A stretch of 64,000 nucleotides of DNA from Gordonia polyisoprenivorans NBRC 16320 = JCM 10675 (GTDB lineage: Bacteria > Actinomycetota > Actinomycetes > Mycobacteriales > Mycobacteriaceae), in assembly GCF_000241325.1 (NCBI RefSeq), contig NZ_BAEI01000054.1:94204-158203 (forward strand), read 5' to 3'. A model generated the notes under the pieces. It was not told where the DNA came from and made no database searches. It saw only the letters and a program-made list of their open reading frames with translations. Each line of letters opens with the position of its first letter. The first letter of the stretch is position 1. Positions 17,956 through 27,435 of this stretch are shown in pieces. The translations under genes and the position numbers were made by a program.

Positions 17956-18783
17956 TCAGCGGCCGTCGAGCAGCACCGTCTGCGCGGACCGTCCGATGAA
18001 CCCGTCCGCGTCGTAGAGATCGGCGAAGGTCGCGCCGAATCCGTCGGAACCCGCGGCCAACTCGGCGTCGATGCCGAGCCACTGCCCGGACGGCACCGTT
18101 GAGAAGTGCACGGTTGTGTCGGTGTTCATCCACGTCCACTCGTCCGGACGCAATCGGGTGCCGAGGCCGTTGGCGACGTCGACGACGGTCATGATCGATT
18201 GCAGATCGGAGATCTTCTCCCCGGCGACGAGTTCGACCGCCGGCCGTAGCCAGACCGCCGGTGTGGCGCCGAGCCTGCCCGTCGTGACCGCCGACTCCGT
18301 CGAGCCGATGAATCCCTCGGTGCCCCAGTCGACCCCGAGTGAGCTATCCGCGGTGACGCCGACCTTCACATCGATGTCCTCGGGTGTCGGACGCAGCGGC
18401 GACTGGGGACGCACCGCGATCGTCGAGGTGTCGTGGGCGCGCAATCGCCACGCCACCGCCCGGGCCACCGGACGATACGAGCCGTCGGGTTGGACGACCT
18501 CGAGGTCGGCGGCGACCATGCTGATGCGGCGGCCCGGCCGGATCACCTGCGCCCGAACCCGATTCATCTCGAGCCCGACCGCACCCAGGATCTCGGTGGT
18601 CACTCGGGTGAAGTGCATCGACGTCTCCGGCGCCGCGTGCTCGAGCGCCCGCATCAACAGTCCGGTGGGAGGACCCCCGTGCTGGATGTCCGACGACCAC
18701 GGACTGATGGTCGCCGACGTCGGTCGAAAGTATTCGAACCCGTCCGAACCCGAACCCTCCGGAACGTAGTAACTGGTCTCCAC
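17956..18783 (-). CDS. Acyl-CoA thioesterase, TesB-like double hotdog
   Basis: A 275-residue thioesterase-family protein with two hotdog halves. SDIQHGGPPTGLLMRALEH near residues 31-49 is the first helix with the HGG motif. WMNTDTTVHFSTVPSGQWLG near 216-235 opens the second hotdog, and SAQTVLL closes it. Such proteins hydrolyse acyl-CoAs in the cytoplasm; chain preference is unknown. A pair of GTG codons is available; 18783 is chosen because TAGGCT lies exactly six bases before it. It converges on hisG with a 30-bp gap. Confidence 0.82.
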   Translation of the reverse strand: METSYYVPEGSGSDGFEYFRPTSATISPWSSDIQHGGPPTGLLMRALEHAAPETSMHFTRVTTEILGAVGLEMNRVRAQVIRPGRRISMVAADLEVVQPDGSYRPVARAVAWRLRAHDTSTIAVRPQSPLRPTPEDIDVKVGVTADSSLGVDWGTEGFIGSTESAVTTGRLGATPAVWLRPAVELVAGEKISDLQSIMTVVDVANGLGTRLRPDEWTWMNTDTTVHFSTVPSGQWLGIDAELAAGSDGFGATFADLYDADGFIGRSAQTVLLDGR

Positions 18784-18789
18784 GACCAC

Positions 18790-18795
18790 AGCCTA
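18790..18795 (-). promoter_or_regulatory. -10 element TAGGCT for the acyl-CoA thioesterase gene
   Basis: On the minus strand TAGGCT is followed by GTGGTC and then GTG at 18783. That makes the third codon of the longer reading the likely start. Confidence 0.5.
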
Positions 18796-19052
18796 TGTGA
18801 GTCGGCATAGTCCGCTCCGGGGTGGGTACAGGCCGGGAGTCGAAGTCGGTTAAACGATCGCAACTGTTCGTCCGATCGGGTGAATCTTCGTGGATTTGCA
18901 CCGGGTTCGACCGGTCAAACGTCCAGGATGAACTTCGTTCACCACCGTCGATCCGAGCATGTTGATCACGAACAGCGGGCAACATGACTCATTGATGGGA
19001 GCCCTGGTGGATCCGCGACGTCCACGCGGTGATCGATCGAGGGGAAGACGTC

Positions 19053-20675
19053 TTGTACGGAGTACGAAAGGCGGTCGCGAGTACGGCCGCCGGATGCGCG
19101 CTGTGTCTCGGTGCGGTCGTACCGATGACCCTGTCGGCGACCACTGCCGCAGCCGGTGCCGGAGTCGACGGCACCATCGCGTGGCTGGAGGACCAGGGTG
19201 TCGTGCGCGCGGCAACACCGGACGACTGTCCGGTCGCTCCCGCAGGCGACTCGTCCGGCGATCAGTCCGGGGTCACGACCCCGATTCCCGATCCGTGTCC
19301 GGATTGGCTGTCGGTCGGCGACCCCCATGCCGACCGCTCCGCGATCATCGTCGTCACACCCGGGACCGACGACGGCACGCTGTACCCGCGGATCAAGGGC
19401 ATGCGCGCCGGTCGCGAGACCATCGTCATCGACTATCCCGAATCACTTGCCCCGCTCACCTCGGGACGGTCCGGCGCAGTGCTCCCGATCTTCGCGCCCA
19501 CCTACGACCAGTCGCGCGATATCGCGGTCGACAACAATCTGACGGTGATGCAGGAGTTTCAGAAGCTTGCGCCCACCGCGCCCCACGTCGTCTACACCGG
19601 CTACTCCCAGGGCGCCGAAGCGCTGGGCAACGCTGCCGAACAGGCCGTCGGCTCGGGCTCGATCGACACGGCCAACTCGCACATCATTCTCATCTCCGAT
19701 CCGCGCTCCCCGTGGGGGTTGAAGGCCTGGGCCGCCGAGCAACCGCTGGTGGGGGCGTTTTTCGAGGCGTTCGGTGCGGAATCCAACGGTGCTCGCGATC
19801 CGGGCGCGACGGGTGACCAACTGCCGGTGACCTCGGTGATCGTGGTGGGTGATCCGGTCGCCAACTTCCAGTGGGTCTGGTATCGGCCGGTGAGTTCGCT
19901 CCTCGTCGACGCGGCAGGCTTCATCACCATCCACTCCGGCATGGGCGCCGACAACTACGGGGACCTGATCGACTACAGCCAGGAACCGACCACGCTGTAC
20001 AGCCAGGACGGCAACACCACCTACCTCGTCTATCAGCCTGATCACCATCCGTTGACGATGCTGGCGATGCTGGTCAACGACGAACTCGGGATCGGCTACG
20101 ACACCGCCGACGTCGCGCGCTGGGACAAGGTCAACAACGCCTTCTATCCGCTGCAAGGCCCCGCCGTCGACAACGCGGCCGTACCGGTCGTGATCAGCCC
20201 GGACCAACGCACGGCATCGTCGCCACAAGCCCGGACCGCATCCGCACCCGACACCGCGGCGCCGCTGGGTGACACCGCGCCACCGAGCCAGCCCGCGCCA
20301 CCGAGCCAGACCGCACCGCTGAGTCAGGCCGTCGCGCCGAGCGAGACCACTGCACCCCAACAGGATTCGGCGCTCACTGCACCGACGACCGCCGGGCGAC
20401 ATCGAGCGCCCGAGGCGCCCGGCGGCGACCAGACGTCCACCACCCAGACGGGAACCACCCAGACGGGAACCACCCAGACGGGGAGCGCCGGGACGGGGGA
20501 GCAGTCCCCGGCCGATCAGCCCGAACAGGGCGGGGGACGGCACCGCCTGCAGGGCAGTGGTCGGCACGCCGACACCGTGACCTCGGGTACGACAGGGACG
20601 GCAACAACAGGCACGGCCGGCGCAACTGACGGGGGCTCAGGCGACGGCGCTTCGGGCGCCACCAACGCCGGGTGA
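19053..20675 (+). CDS. Secreted PE-PPE-domain alpha/beta hydrolase with low-complexity tail
   Basis: A protein of about 540 residues with an N-terminal signal peptide (RKAVASTAAGCALCLGAVV, cleavage near AAAG), so exported. The catalytic domain (about 35-385) is the PE-PPE/cutinase-like serine hydrolase fold. YTGYSQGAEALG has the nucleophile Ser, and the region FITIHSGMGADNY resembles the catalytic His end of these esterases. The last 150 residues are Thr/Gln/Ser/Pro-rich with a 5-residue tandem repeat (TTQTG). This fits a cell-wall linker. The TTG at 19053 is preferred to GTG 19029 because AGGGGAAG lies just upstream and it gives a basic signal-peptide start. Lipid esters are the probable substrate class. 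Confidence 0.82.
   Translation: MYGVRKAVASTAAGCALCLGAVVPMTLSATTAAAGAGVDGTIAWLEDQGVVRAATPDDCPVAPAGDSSGDQSGVTTPIPDPCPDWLSVGDPHADRSAIIVVTPGTDDGTLYPRIKGMRAGRETIVIDYPESLAPLTSGRSGAVLPIFAPTYDQSRDIAVDNNLTVMQEFQKLAPTAPHVVYTGYSQGAEALGNAAEQAVGSGSIDTANSHIILISDPRSPWGLKAWAAEQPLVGAFFEAFGAESNGARDPGATGDQLPVTSVIVVGDPVANFQWVWYRPVSSLLVDAAGFITIHSGMGADNYGDLIDYSQEPTTLYSQDGNTTYLVYQPDHHPLTMLAMLVNDELGIGYDTADVARWDKVNNAFYPLQGPAVDNAAVPVVISPDQRTASSPQARTASAPDTAAPLGDTAPPSQPAPPSQTAPLSQAVAPSETTAPQQDSALTAPTTAGRHRAPEAPGGDQTSTTQTGTTQTGTTQTGSAGTGEQSPADQPEQGGGRHRLQGSGRHADTVTSGTTGTATTGTAGATDGGSGDGASGATNAG
20439..20483 (+). repeat. 15-bp tandem repeat, 3 copies, in the PE-PPE hydrolase gene
   Basis: ACCACCCAGACGGGA repeats at 20439, 20454 and 20469 with one change in the last base. 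It encodes TTQTG units in the C-terminal tail and keeps frame when copies change. Confidence 0.9.
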
Positions 20676-20691
20676 CCTGACACACCACCCG

Positions 20692-20704
20692 GCCGAGCGT
20701 CGGC
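20692..20704. terminator. Small hairpin between convergent genes
   Basis: GCCGA-GCG-TCGGC lies in the 29 bp between the PE-PPE hydrolase and RecB-like stop codons. It is a 5-bp stem without a T-run, so only a weak terminator candidate. Confidence 0.3.
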
Positions 20705-21619
20705 TCAGGCCGTGAAACCCGGTGGCGGACCGGGGTATTCGGGAATCTCGCCGCCGAACTCGGGGCACCGTTCGTGATGTTCGCAGTACCGGCACAGGCG
20801 TGATCGACGCGGCCGGAAGTCGCCGGAGGCGACGGCTGCCCGGATGGCCCGCCAGATCGCCGACAACGTGCGGCCGAAACGCTCGAGCTCGTCGCGATCG
20901 GGGGTGTAGGTGAGCACCTGCCCGTCGGACAGATACATCAGTTGCAGACGGGCGGGGACCACCCCCCGAATCCGCAGGATCGCCAGCGCGTAGAACTTCA
21001 TCTGGAACAGCGCCTTGGCCTCATATGCCTCACCGGGCGCGCGACCGGTCTTGTAATCGACCACACGGATTTCCCCGGTGGGTGCGATGTCGATCCGATC
21101 GATGAAACCGCGCATGAGCACGTCATCGGCCTCGATCTCGACGTGTTCTTCCACCGCGGCCGCATCGAAGGCCGTCGGATTCTCCATCCGGTAGTAGTTC
21201 TCGATGAGTCCGTGCGCCTCGGCGAGGAAGGCCTCGTGATCGCCGGGTCCGATCAACTCGGCCAGCGTCGGATCGGCCTCGCACAGCGCCGCCCAGGCCC
21301 CCTCCACCAGAAAGTCCGCGGATTCCTGGGTGCGCAGTGACGCCGGCATGTCGAAGAGGTTCTCGAGTGCGGCGTGGACGACGGTTCCGCGGGTCTGGGC
21401 CTTCGTCGGTGTCTCCGGGAACCGGTCGATCGCACGATAGCGATAGAGAAGCGGGCATTGTTTGAAGTCGGCGGCACGAGAGGGTGACAGAGCCAACGGC
21501 CGACCGACGAGACCGCGCCCGGAGCCCGGCGCGGACACCTCGTCCGGGGTCGGGCCGCCCGCGGCCGGGGCGGGTGCAGCAGTGGCCTGGGTGGACCCGG
21601 GAGAAACTGTGGTCGTCAC
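20705..21619 (-). CDS. RecB-like PD-(D/E)XK exonuclease with C-terminal cysteine cluster (Cas4-type fold)
   Basis: A 304-residue nuclease-family protein (M. tuberculosis Rv2119 by position). SPSRAADFKQCPLLYRYRAI opens the domain (one likely Cys ligand). GTVVHAALENLF holds motif I. MRGFIDRIDI and VVDYKTGRAP hold the catalytic Asp and D-x-K. CRYCEHHERCPEF near the C-terminus provides the remaining three Cys, the pattern of AddB/Cas4-type 4Fe-4S nucleases. No cas genes are nearby, so it is a stand-alone DNA repair-type nuclease by inference. The GTG start at 21619 is backed by TACCCT seven bases upstream; residues of the longer open frame look random. Confidence 0.85.
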   Translation of the reverse strand: MTTTVSPGSTQATAAPAPAAGGPTPDEVSAPGSGRGLVGRPLALSPSRAADFKQCPLLYRYRAIDRFPETPTKAQTRGTVVHAALENLFDMPASLRTQESADFLVEGAWAALCEADPTLAELIGPGDHEAFLAEAHGLIENYYRMENPTAFDAAAVEEHVEIEADDVLMRGFIDRIDIAPTGEIRVVDYKTGRAPGEAYEAKALFQMKFYALAILRIRGVVPARLQLMYLSDGQVLTYTPDRDELERFGRTLSAIWRAIRAAVASGDFRPRRSRLCRYCEHHERCPEFGGEIPEYPGPPPGFTA

Positions 21620-21626
21620 ATTTGGC

Positions 21627-21632
21627 AGGGTA
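21627..21632 (-). promoter_or_regulatory. -10 element TACCCT for the RecB-like nuclease gene
   Basis: On the minus strand TACCCT is followed by GCCAAAT and GTG at 21619. It selects this start among several candidates up to 100 bases upstream. Confidence 0.5.
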
Positions 21633-21762
21633 GGGCGCGGCTGTGACAAACCCGAGTACATCGGCGACAAACGCCGCGAGCGTCGGTGACAAGCGCCGCG
21701 CGCGGTGGGGGACCACATCCTCGACAGTGGAAACGTCCTGCCACAGTAGACAACACATGTAA

Positions 21763-22641
<879 letters not shown>

Positions 22642-22753
22642 ATCCGCGCACCGCCGCGCCGGAAACATCGCTAATACGTTGCGAAGACGCACATTTAACA
22701 CACCATCAACATCTCTCCTCGCACAGTGCACGGCGATTCTTCTCTCCTGCCGG

Positions 22754-22759
22754 TAGCGT
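22754..22759 (+). promoter_or_regulatory. -10 element TAGCGT for mpa, within a motif shared with pup
   Basis: TAGCGT lies within GCCGGTAGCGTGGT (22749-22762). The same 14 bases with one change (GCCGGTAGTGTGGT) occur at 31699-31712 before pup. It predicts a 5' leader of roughly 48 bases for mpa. Confidence 0.45.
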
Positions 22760-22775
22760 GGTGTTACGGCGCAAG

Positions 22776-22791
22776 CGCTCCATTGGGAGCG
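22776..22791 (+). promoter_or_regulatory. Hairpin in the mpa 5' leader
   Basis: CGCTCC-ATTG-GGAGCG is a perfect 6-bp stem with a 4-base loop. It lies about 10 bases before the ribosome-binding site GAGAGGAG. It may influence translation or mRNA stability. Confidence 0.4.
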
Positions 22792-22814
22792 ATTGCCGGG
22801 GAGAGGAGTCAGTA

Positions 22815-24656
22815 ATGACCGAATCTGATCGCCATGAAGCCTCGGTGGAGAACACGGGCAGCAATGACCCGAGCGAGTCCACGCATGCGCGCGACGTCGA
22901 CCCCGCGCGTACGCGCGACGTCGATGCGGGGGAGACGTTCACCCCTGCCTACACCCCGCCTCTGGCCGCGGCGCGTGCGGAACGGGAGCGCTCGGCGTTC
23001 ACCCGGGCGTCGGATCCGAAGGATCTCCAGGATCGCGTCGACAACCTCACCGCCCGCAACGCCAAGCTCCTCGAAACCCTGAAAGAGGCGCGTCAGCAAC
23101 TCGTCGCCCTGCGCGAAGAGGTCGACCGGCTCGGACAGCCCCCGAGTGGTTACGGCGTGCTGCTCGAGATCCATCCGGACCAGACCGTCGACGTGTTCAC
23201 TTCGGGGCGCAAGATGCGCCTGACGTGCTCGCCGAACATCGACACCGAGGTGCTGCACAAGGGTCAGACCCTGCGCCTCAACGAGGCGCTGACGATCGTC
23301 GAGGCCTGCGACTTCGATTCGGTCGGCGAGATCAGCACGCTGCGTGAGGTTCTCGGTGACGGCAACCGCGCACTCGTCGTCGGGCACGCCGACGAGGAGC
23401 GCGTGGTGTGGCTGGCCGAGCCGTTACGTGGCGAGGTCGACGGCGAGGACGGCAAGCGTCGCAAGCTGCGCCCCGGTGACTCCCTGCTCATCGACACCAA
23501 GGCGGGCTTCGCCTTCGAGCGCGTCCCCAAGGCCGAGGTCGAGGATCTCGTGCTTGAGGAGGTGCCCGACGTCGGCTACGAGGACATCGGTGGCCTCGGT
23601 CGGCAGATCGAGCAGATCCGCGACGCCGTCGAGCTGCCGTTCCTGCACAAGGATCTCTTCCGCGACTACGCGCTGCGTCCGCCCAAGGGTGTGCTGCTCT
23701 ACGGTCCTCCCGGCTGCGGTAAGACGCTGATCGCCAAGGCGGTGGCCAATTCGCTCGCCAAGAAGATCGCCCAGGTGCGCGGCGACGACGCCAAGGAAGC
23801 CAAGTCCTACTTCCTCAACATCAAGGGCCCCGAACTACTCAACAAGTTCGTCGGCGAGACCGAGCGACACATCCGCCTGATCTTCCAGCGGGCCAGGGAG
23901 AAGGCGTCGGAGGGGACCCCGGTCATCGTGTTCTTCGACGAGATGGATTCGATCTTCCGGACCCGTGGCTCCGGTGTCTCCTCGGACGTGGAGACCACCG
24001 TGGTCCCGCAGCTCCTCAGCGAGATCGACGGTGTCGAAGGCCTCGAGAACGTGATCGTCATCGGTGCCTCCAACCGTGAGGACATGATCGATCCCGCCAT
24101 CCTGCGGCCGGGACGACTCGACGTGAAGATCAAGATCGAACGTCCCGACGCCGAGTCGGCGATCGACATCTTCTCCAAGTACCTCACCGAGTCACTACCG
24201 GTGCACGCCGACGACCTCGGTGAGTTCGGAGGCGACCGGACCGCATGCGTCAACGCGATGATCGAGAAGGTCGTCGAGCGCATGTATGCCGAGAGTGATG
24301 AGAACCGCTTTCTGGAGGTGACCTACGCCAACGGCGACAAAGAGGTCATGTACTTCAAGGACTTCAACTCCGGTGCGATGATCCAGAACGTCGTCGACCG
24401 GGCCAAGAAGTACGCCATCAAGTCGCAATTGGACACCGGCGCACCGGGTCTGCGGGTGCAGCACCTGTTCGACTCGATCCTCGACGAGTTCGCCGAGAAC
24501 GAGGATCTGCCCAACACCACCAACCCCGACGACTGGGCCCGGATCTCGGGCAAGAAGGGCGAGCGGATCGTCTACATCCGCACGCTGGTCACCGGCAAGA
24601 GTTCGGGCGCGAGCCGCGCCATCGACACCGAGACCAACACCGGCCAGTACCTCTAG
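22815..24656 (+). CDS. mpa: Proteasome-associated AAA ATPase Mpa/ARC
   Basis: Hexameric unfoldase that recognises Pup on tagged proteins and threads them into the 20S core. The 613-residue protein has a disordered N-terminus, a coiled coil (about 70-110) that binds Pup, and two OB domains (about 115-245). The AAA module has Walker A GPPGCGKT (about 297-304) and Walker [12 protein letters not shown] (about 371). The last residues, GQYL, keep the penultimate Tyr that docks into the 20S alpha ring. ATG 22815 is preceded by GAGAGGAG. M. tuberculosis homologue: Rv2115c. It is monocistronic, with a strong terminator downstream, and is separated from dop-pup-prcBA by two unrelated genes. Confidence 0.97.
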   Translation: MTESDRHEASVENTGSNDPSESTHARDVDPARTRDVDAGETFTPAYTPPLAAARAERERSAFTRASDPKDLQDRVDNLTARNAKLLETLKEARQQLVALREEVDRLGQPPSGYGVLLEIHPDQTVDVFTSGRKMRLTCSPNIDTEVLHKGQTLRLNEALTIVEACDFDSVGEISTLREVLGDGNRALVVGHADEERVVWLAEPLRGEVDGEDGKRRKLRPGDSLLIDTKAGFAFERVPKAEVEDLVLEEVPDVGYEDIGGLGRQIEQIRDAVELPFLHKDLFRDYALRPPKGVLLYGPPGCGKTLIAKAVANSLAKKIAQVRGDDAKEAKSYFLNIKGPELLNKFVGETERHIRLIFQRAREKASEGTPVIVFFDEMDSIFRTRGSGVSSDVETTVVPQLLSEIDGVEGLENVIVIGASNREDMIDPAILRPGRLDVKIKIERPDAESAIDIFSKYLTESLPVHADDLGEFGGDRTACVNAMIEKVVERMYAESDENRFLEVTYANGDKEVMYFKDFNSGAMIQNVVDRAKKYAIKSQLDTGAPGLRVQHLFDSILDEFAENEDLPNTTNPDDWARISGKKGERIVYIRTLVTGKSSGASRAIDTETNTGQYL

Positions 24657-24684
24657 GTCGACACCGGTCCGGGACCGGCTCGGC

Positions 24685-24715
24685 GCTGCCCACTCCCGAT
24701 TCGGGAGTGGGCAGC
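24685..24715 (+). terminator. Strong hairpin terminator after mpa
   Basis: GCTGCCCACTCCC and GGGAGTGGGCAGC form a perfect 13-bp stem around the loop GATTC, 28 bases after the mpa stop codon. TCTCG follows instead of a T-run, as is common in high-GC Actinobacteria. Confidence 0.8.
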
Positions 24716-24816
24716 TCTCGTCCGACCCCCACCTGTGTCGTCGGCACCTTTCGCCGACACCCCCGATTTGTCCGTCATGCACACGACGAGGCGGGGACGG
24801 GTGGCCTCGGACGCAT

Positions 24817-24822
24817 TAGAGT
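24817..24822 (+). promoter_or_regulatory. -10 element TAGAGT for the FHA-ABC gene
   Basis: TAGAGT is followed by six bases and GTG at 24829. That favours this GTG over the ATG directly after it. Confidence 0.45.
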
Positions 24823-24828
24823 CTGTCG

Positions 24829-27402
24829 GTGATGAACAGCAGCGTCTCGATGATCCCCGGCCGGCTGACGGTCGCCGGGATCACGCACCGACTCGGCGAT
24901 TCGCCACGGGTTCGTATCGGCCGTACCCCCGACAACGACGTCGTCGTGAACCACCCGCTGGTCTCTCGGCATCACCTGTCGATCGAGTGGCGGGGGACCG
25001 GCTGGTGGGCTGTCGACGCAGGCAGCACGAACGGCTTCTTCCATGGTCCGCAACGGGTGTCCGAACTGCCACTGACCGGCGGCGCGGGCTTCCGGCTCGG
25101 TGACGCGACCACCGGCCCGCTCGTCGAGGTGGCGCTCGACGCCCCGCCGGCGGCGGGCCCCGCCGGGCAGCCGTACGGCGCCGTCGCGCGGCCGGGTTCG
25201 CCGGTCCCGCCTCCGCCGCAACCCCCACGACGCCCACCTCCTGCCCCGCCCGGCCCGGCGGGATCCGGTCCACGACCGGTCGCTGCAGGTTCTGCTCGGA
25301 TACCGATGCGTGTGCCGGCGCCCGGCTCCTACGAACCCGGGGCGGTCGCGCCGATGCCCGCTGAACTCGCCGATGCGCCGCACCTGCAGGCACTCAAGCA
25401 GAACGTCTCGGCGATCTACCAGCTGCCCGGACGCGCCGAACGTCCGGGCCGCGAGACGATCTCGCTGGCCGGCTCACAGTCGATCGGCCGCACCCCCGAC
25501 AACGACATCGTCGTCAGCGACGTACTCGCCTCGCGCCATCACGCCCGGGTGCTGTCCCGACCCGACGGTCTGTACATCGAAGACCTGGGAAGCGTCAACG
25601 GTACCTATGTCAACGGCCAACGCGTGCAACGGGTTCGGCTGACCGACGGCAATGTCGTCACCATCGGCAACAGCGACTTCGTGGTGTCCGGCGGAAGCCT
25701 GATGCGCGGCCAGTCCCAGGATGTGGTCGCCGGTGGCCTTCAGGTCAACGGTGTGAGCCTCGTCGTCGACGGGGGTAAGAAACTCCTGCAGGACGTCGAG
25801 TTCTCGGCCCGACCCGGATCGCTGACCGCGGTGATCGGCCCCTCGGGTGCAGGCAAGTCGACGGTCTCGCGCATCGTCGCCGGGCTGAACTCGCCGACCA
25901 GCGGGCGGGTCACCTTCGAGAACCGCAGCGTCCACGAGGAATACGACTCGCTGCGCACCCGGATCGGCATGGTGCCGCAGAAGGACGTCCTGCACCACAA
26001 GCTCACCCTGCGCCAGGCCCTGCGCTATGCCGCCGAGCTGCGTCTGCCGCCGGATTTGTCGAAAGCCGACCGCGACAACGTGATCAACGGTGTGCTCGCC
26101 GAGCTGCAGCTCACCGAGCACGTCGACACACGCGTCGAGAAGCTCTCCGGCGGCCAGCAGAAACGCGCGTCGGTGGCGATGGAACTGCTCACCGGGCCCT
26201 CGCTGCTGATCCTCGACGAGCCCACCTCCGGCCTCGATCCGGCCCTCGACCGCCAGGTGATGTCGACGCTGCGCCGCCTCGCCGACGCCGGCCGCGTGGT
26301 CCTGGTGGTCACCCACTCGCTGACCTATCTGTCGATGTGCGACCAGGTGCTGCTGCTGGCGCCGGGCGGAAAGACCGCCTACTGCGGACCGCCGACACAG
26401 GTCGGTGCCGCGATGGGCACCTCGGACTGGGCGGAGATCTTCGCCTTCGTCGCCGATGCCCCCGACACCGCGCACATGCGCTATTTGCAGGGCAGACGAG
26501 CGCCGACACCACCACCACCGCCGCGACCGCCGGGGCCCCCGATACCGGTGCCGCAGACCAGCTTCACGCGACAGTCGAGCACGATCGGTCGCCGGCAGAT
26601 ACGCCTGATCTTCGCCGACGTCGGCTACCTGGCGTTCCTGGTCCTGCTGCCGGTGGTGCTGGGCCTGCTGACGCTGGTCATCCCGGGCAGCGATGGATTC
26701 AACGCCAAGATGGCCGCCGACCCCAACCTGATCCCGCCGCGTCCGGCGGCCAAGGACCCGGTCGAGGCGGTGCAGATCCTCGTCGTGCTGGTGGTGGGGG
26801 CGGCGTTCATGGGTGCGGCGTTGACGATGCGCGACCTGGTCGGCGAGCGCGACATCTTCGAACGCGAACGGGCGGTCGGGCTGCGACCGGGCGCCTACCT
26901 GTGGGCCAAGGTGGTGGTGTTCTTCTGCACCGCGATGCTGCAGAGCGCGGTGATGGTCGCGATCACCTTCGCCGGCCGTGGGCTGCCGCATCTCGGTGGT
27001 CCGCTGGTGCCGCCGCCGGTGGCCCTGTTCGTTGCGATCGCCGCGCTGGCGTGCGTGTCGACCCTGGTCGGTCTGGCGATCTCGGCGGCGGTTCGCTCGC
27101 AGGAGCAGGCGATGCCACCGCTGGTGATCATCATCATGGTGCAGTTGGTGTTCTGCGGTGGCCTGTTCGCGCTGGACAAGCCCGGCCTACAACAGCTCTC
27201 GTGGATCTTCCCGTCGTACTGGGGCTACGTGGCGTCGGCGGGCGCAGTCGATCTGCCCACGATCAATCCCGACGCGACCCAGAAGGTCTCACTCTGGCAG
27301 ACCTCACCCGCTCACGCCGGACTGGCGTTCGGGGTGCTGCTGGTGATCGCGGTGATCCTGTATGTGTTCACCTATTCGCGTCTGCGGCTCAAGAAGCGCT
27401 GA
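24829..27402 (+). CDS. FHA-domain ABC exporter (Rv1747-like half transporter)
   Basis: An 857-residue fusion. FHA1 covers about 10-100 (RIGRTPDNDVVVNHPLVSRH). A Pro-rich linker follows. FHA2 covers about 200-290 (SIGRTPDNDIVVSDVLASRH). An ABCG-type ATPase covers about 300-560 (Walker [10 protein letters not shown], signature LSGGQQKR, Walker B LLILDEPTSGLD). A C-terminal ABC2 membrane domain has about six helices (600-855). The twin FHA domains read phosphothreonine, so transport is probably controlled by Ser/Thr kinases. M. tuberculosis Rv1747 is phosphorylated by PknF and linked to lipid/cell-wall export. No kinase gene is beside it here. The cargo is unknown. The stop codon lies inside a terminator hairpin. 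Confidence 0.92.
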   Translation: MMNSSVSMIPGRLTVAGITHRLGDSPRVRIGRTPDNDVVVNHPLVSRHHLSIEWRGTGWWAVDAGSTNGFFHGPQRVSELPLTGGAGFRLGDATTGPLVEVALDAPPAAGPAGQPYGAVARPGSPVPPPPQPPRRPPPAPPGPAGSGPRPVAAGSARIPMRVPAPGSYEPGAVAPMPAELADAPHLQALKQNVSAIYQLPGRAERPGRETISLAGSQSIGRTPDNDIVVSDVLASRHHARVLSRPDGLYIEDLGSVNGTYVNGQRVQRVRLTDGNVVTIGNSDFVVSGGSLMRGQSQDVVAGGLQVNGVSLVVDGGKKLLQDVEFSARPGSLTAVIGPSGAGKSTVSRIVAGLNSPTSGRVTFENRSVHEEYDSLRTRIGMVPQKDVLHHKLTLRQALRYAAELRLPPDLSKADRDNVINGVLAELQLTEHVDTRVEKLSGGQQKRASVAMELLTGPSLLILDEPTSGLDPALDRQVMSTLRRLADAGRVVLVVTHSLTYLSMCDQVLLLAPGGKTAYCGPPTQVGAAMGTSDWAEIFAFVADAPDTAHMRYLQGRRAPTPPPPPRPPGPPIPVPQTSFTRQSSTIGRRQIRLIFADVGYLAFLVLLPVVLGLLTLVIPGSDGFNAKMAADPNLIPPRPAAKDPVEAVQILVVLVVGAAFMGAALTMRDLVGERDIFERERAVGLRPGAYLWAKVVVFFCTAMLQSAVMVAITFAGRGLPHLGGPLVPPPVALFVAIAALACVSTLVGLAISAAVRSQEQAMPPLVIIIMVQLVFCGGLFALDKPGLQQLSWIFPSYWGYVASAGAVDLPTINPDATQKVSLWQTSPAHAGLAFGVLLVIAVILYVFTYSRLRLKKR

Positions 27403-27414
27403 GCCGCAGACGCG
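27377..27414. terminator. Bidirectional terminator between the FHA-ABC gene and glgP
   Basis: CGCGTCTGCGGCTCA (27377-27391) and TGAGCCGCAGACGCG (27400-27414) are perfectly complementary over 15 bp around an 8-base loop. The right arm begins with the TGA stop of the FHA-ABC gene. It could stop transcription from both convergent genes. Confidence 0.8.
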
Positions 27415-27435
27415 GGGGTCTCCGAGCCGTCTCTC

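Noticed and set aside
20705..21619. CRISPR-associated Cas4
   Set aside because: The fold and Cys cluster fit, but there are no repeats or cas genes, and the same gene exists at this map position in M. tuberculosis as a stand-alone protein.
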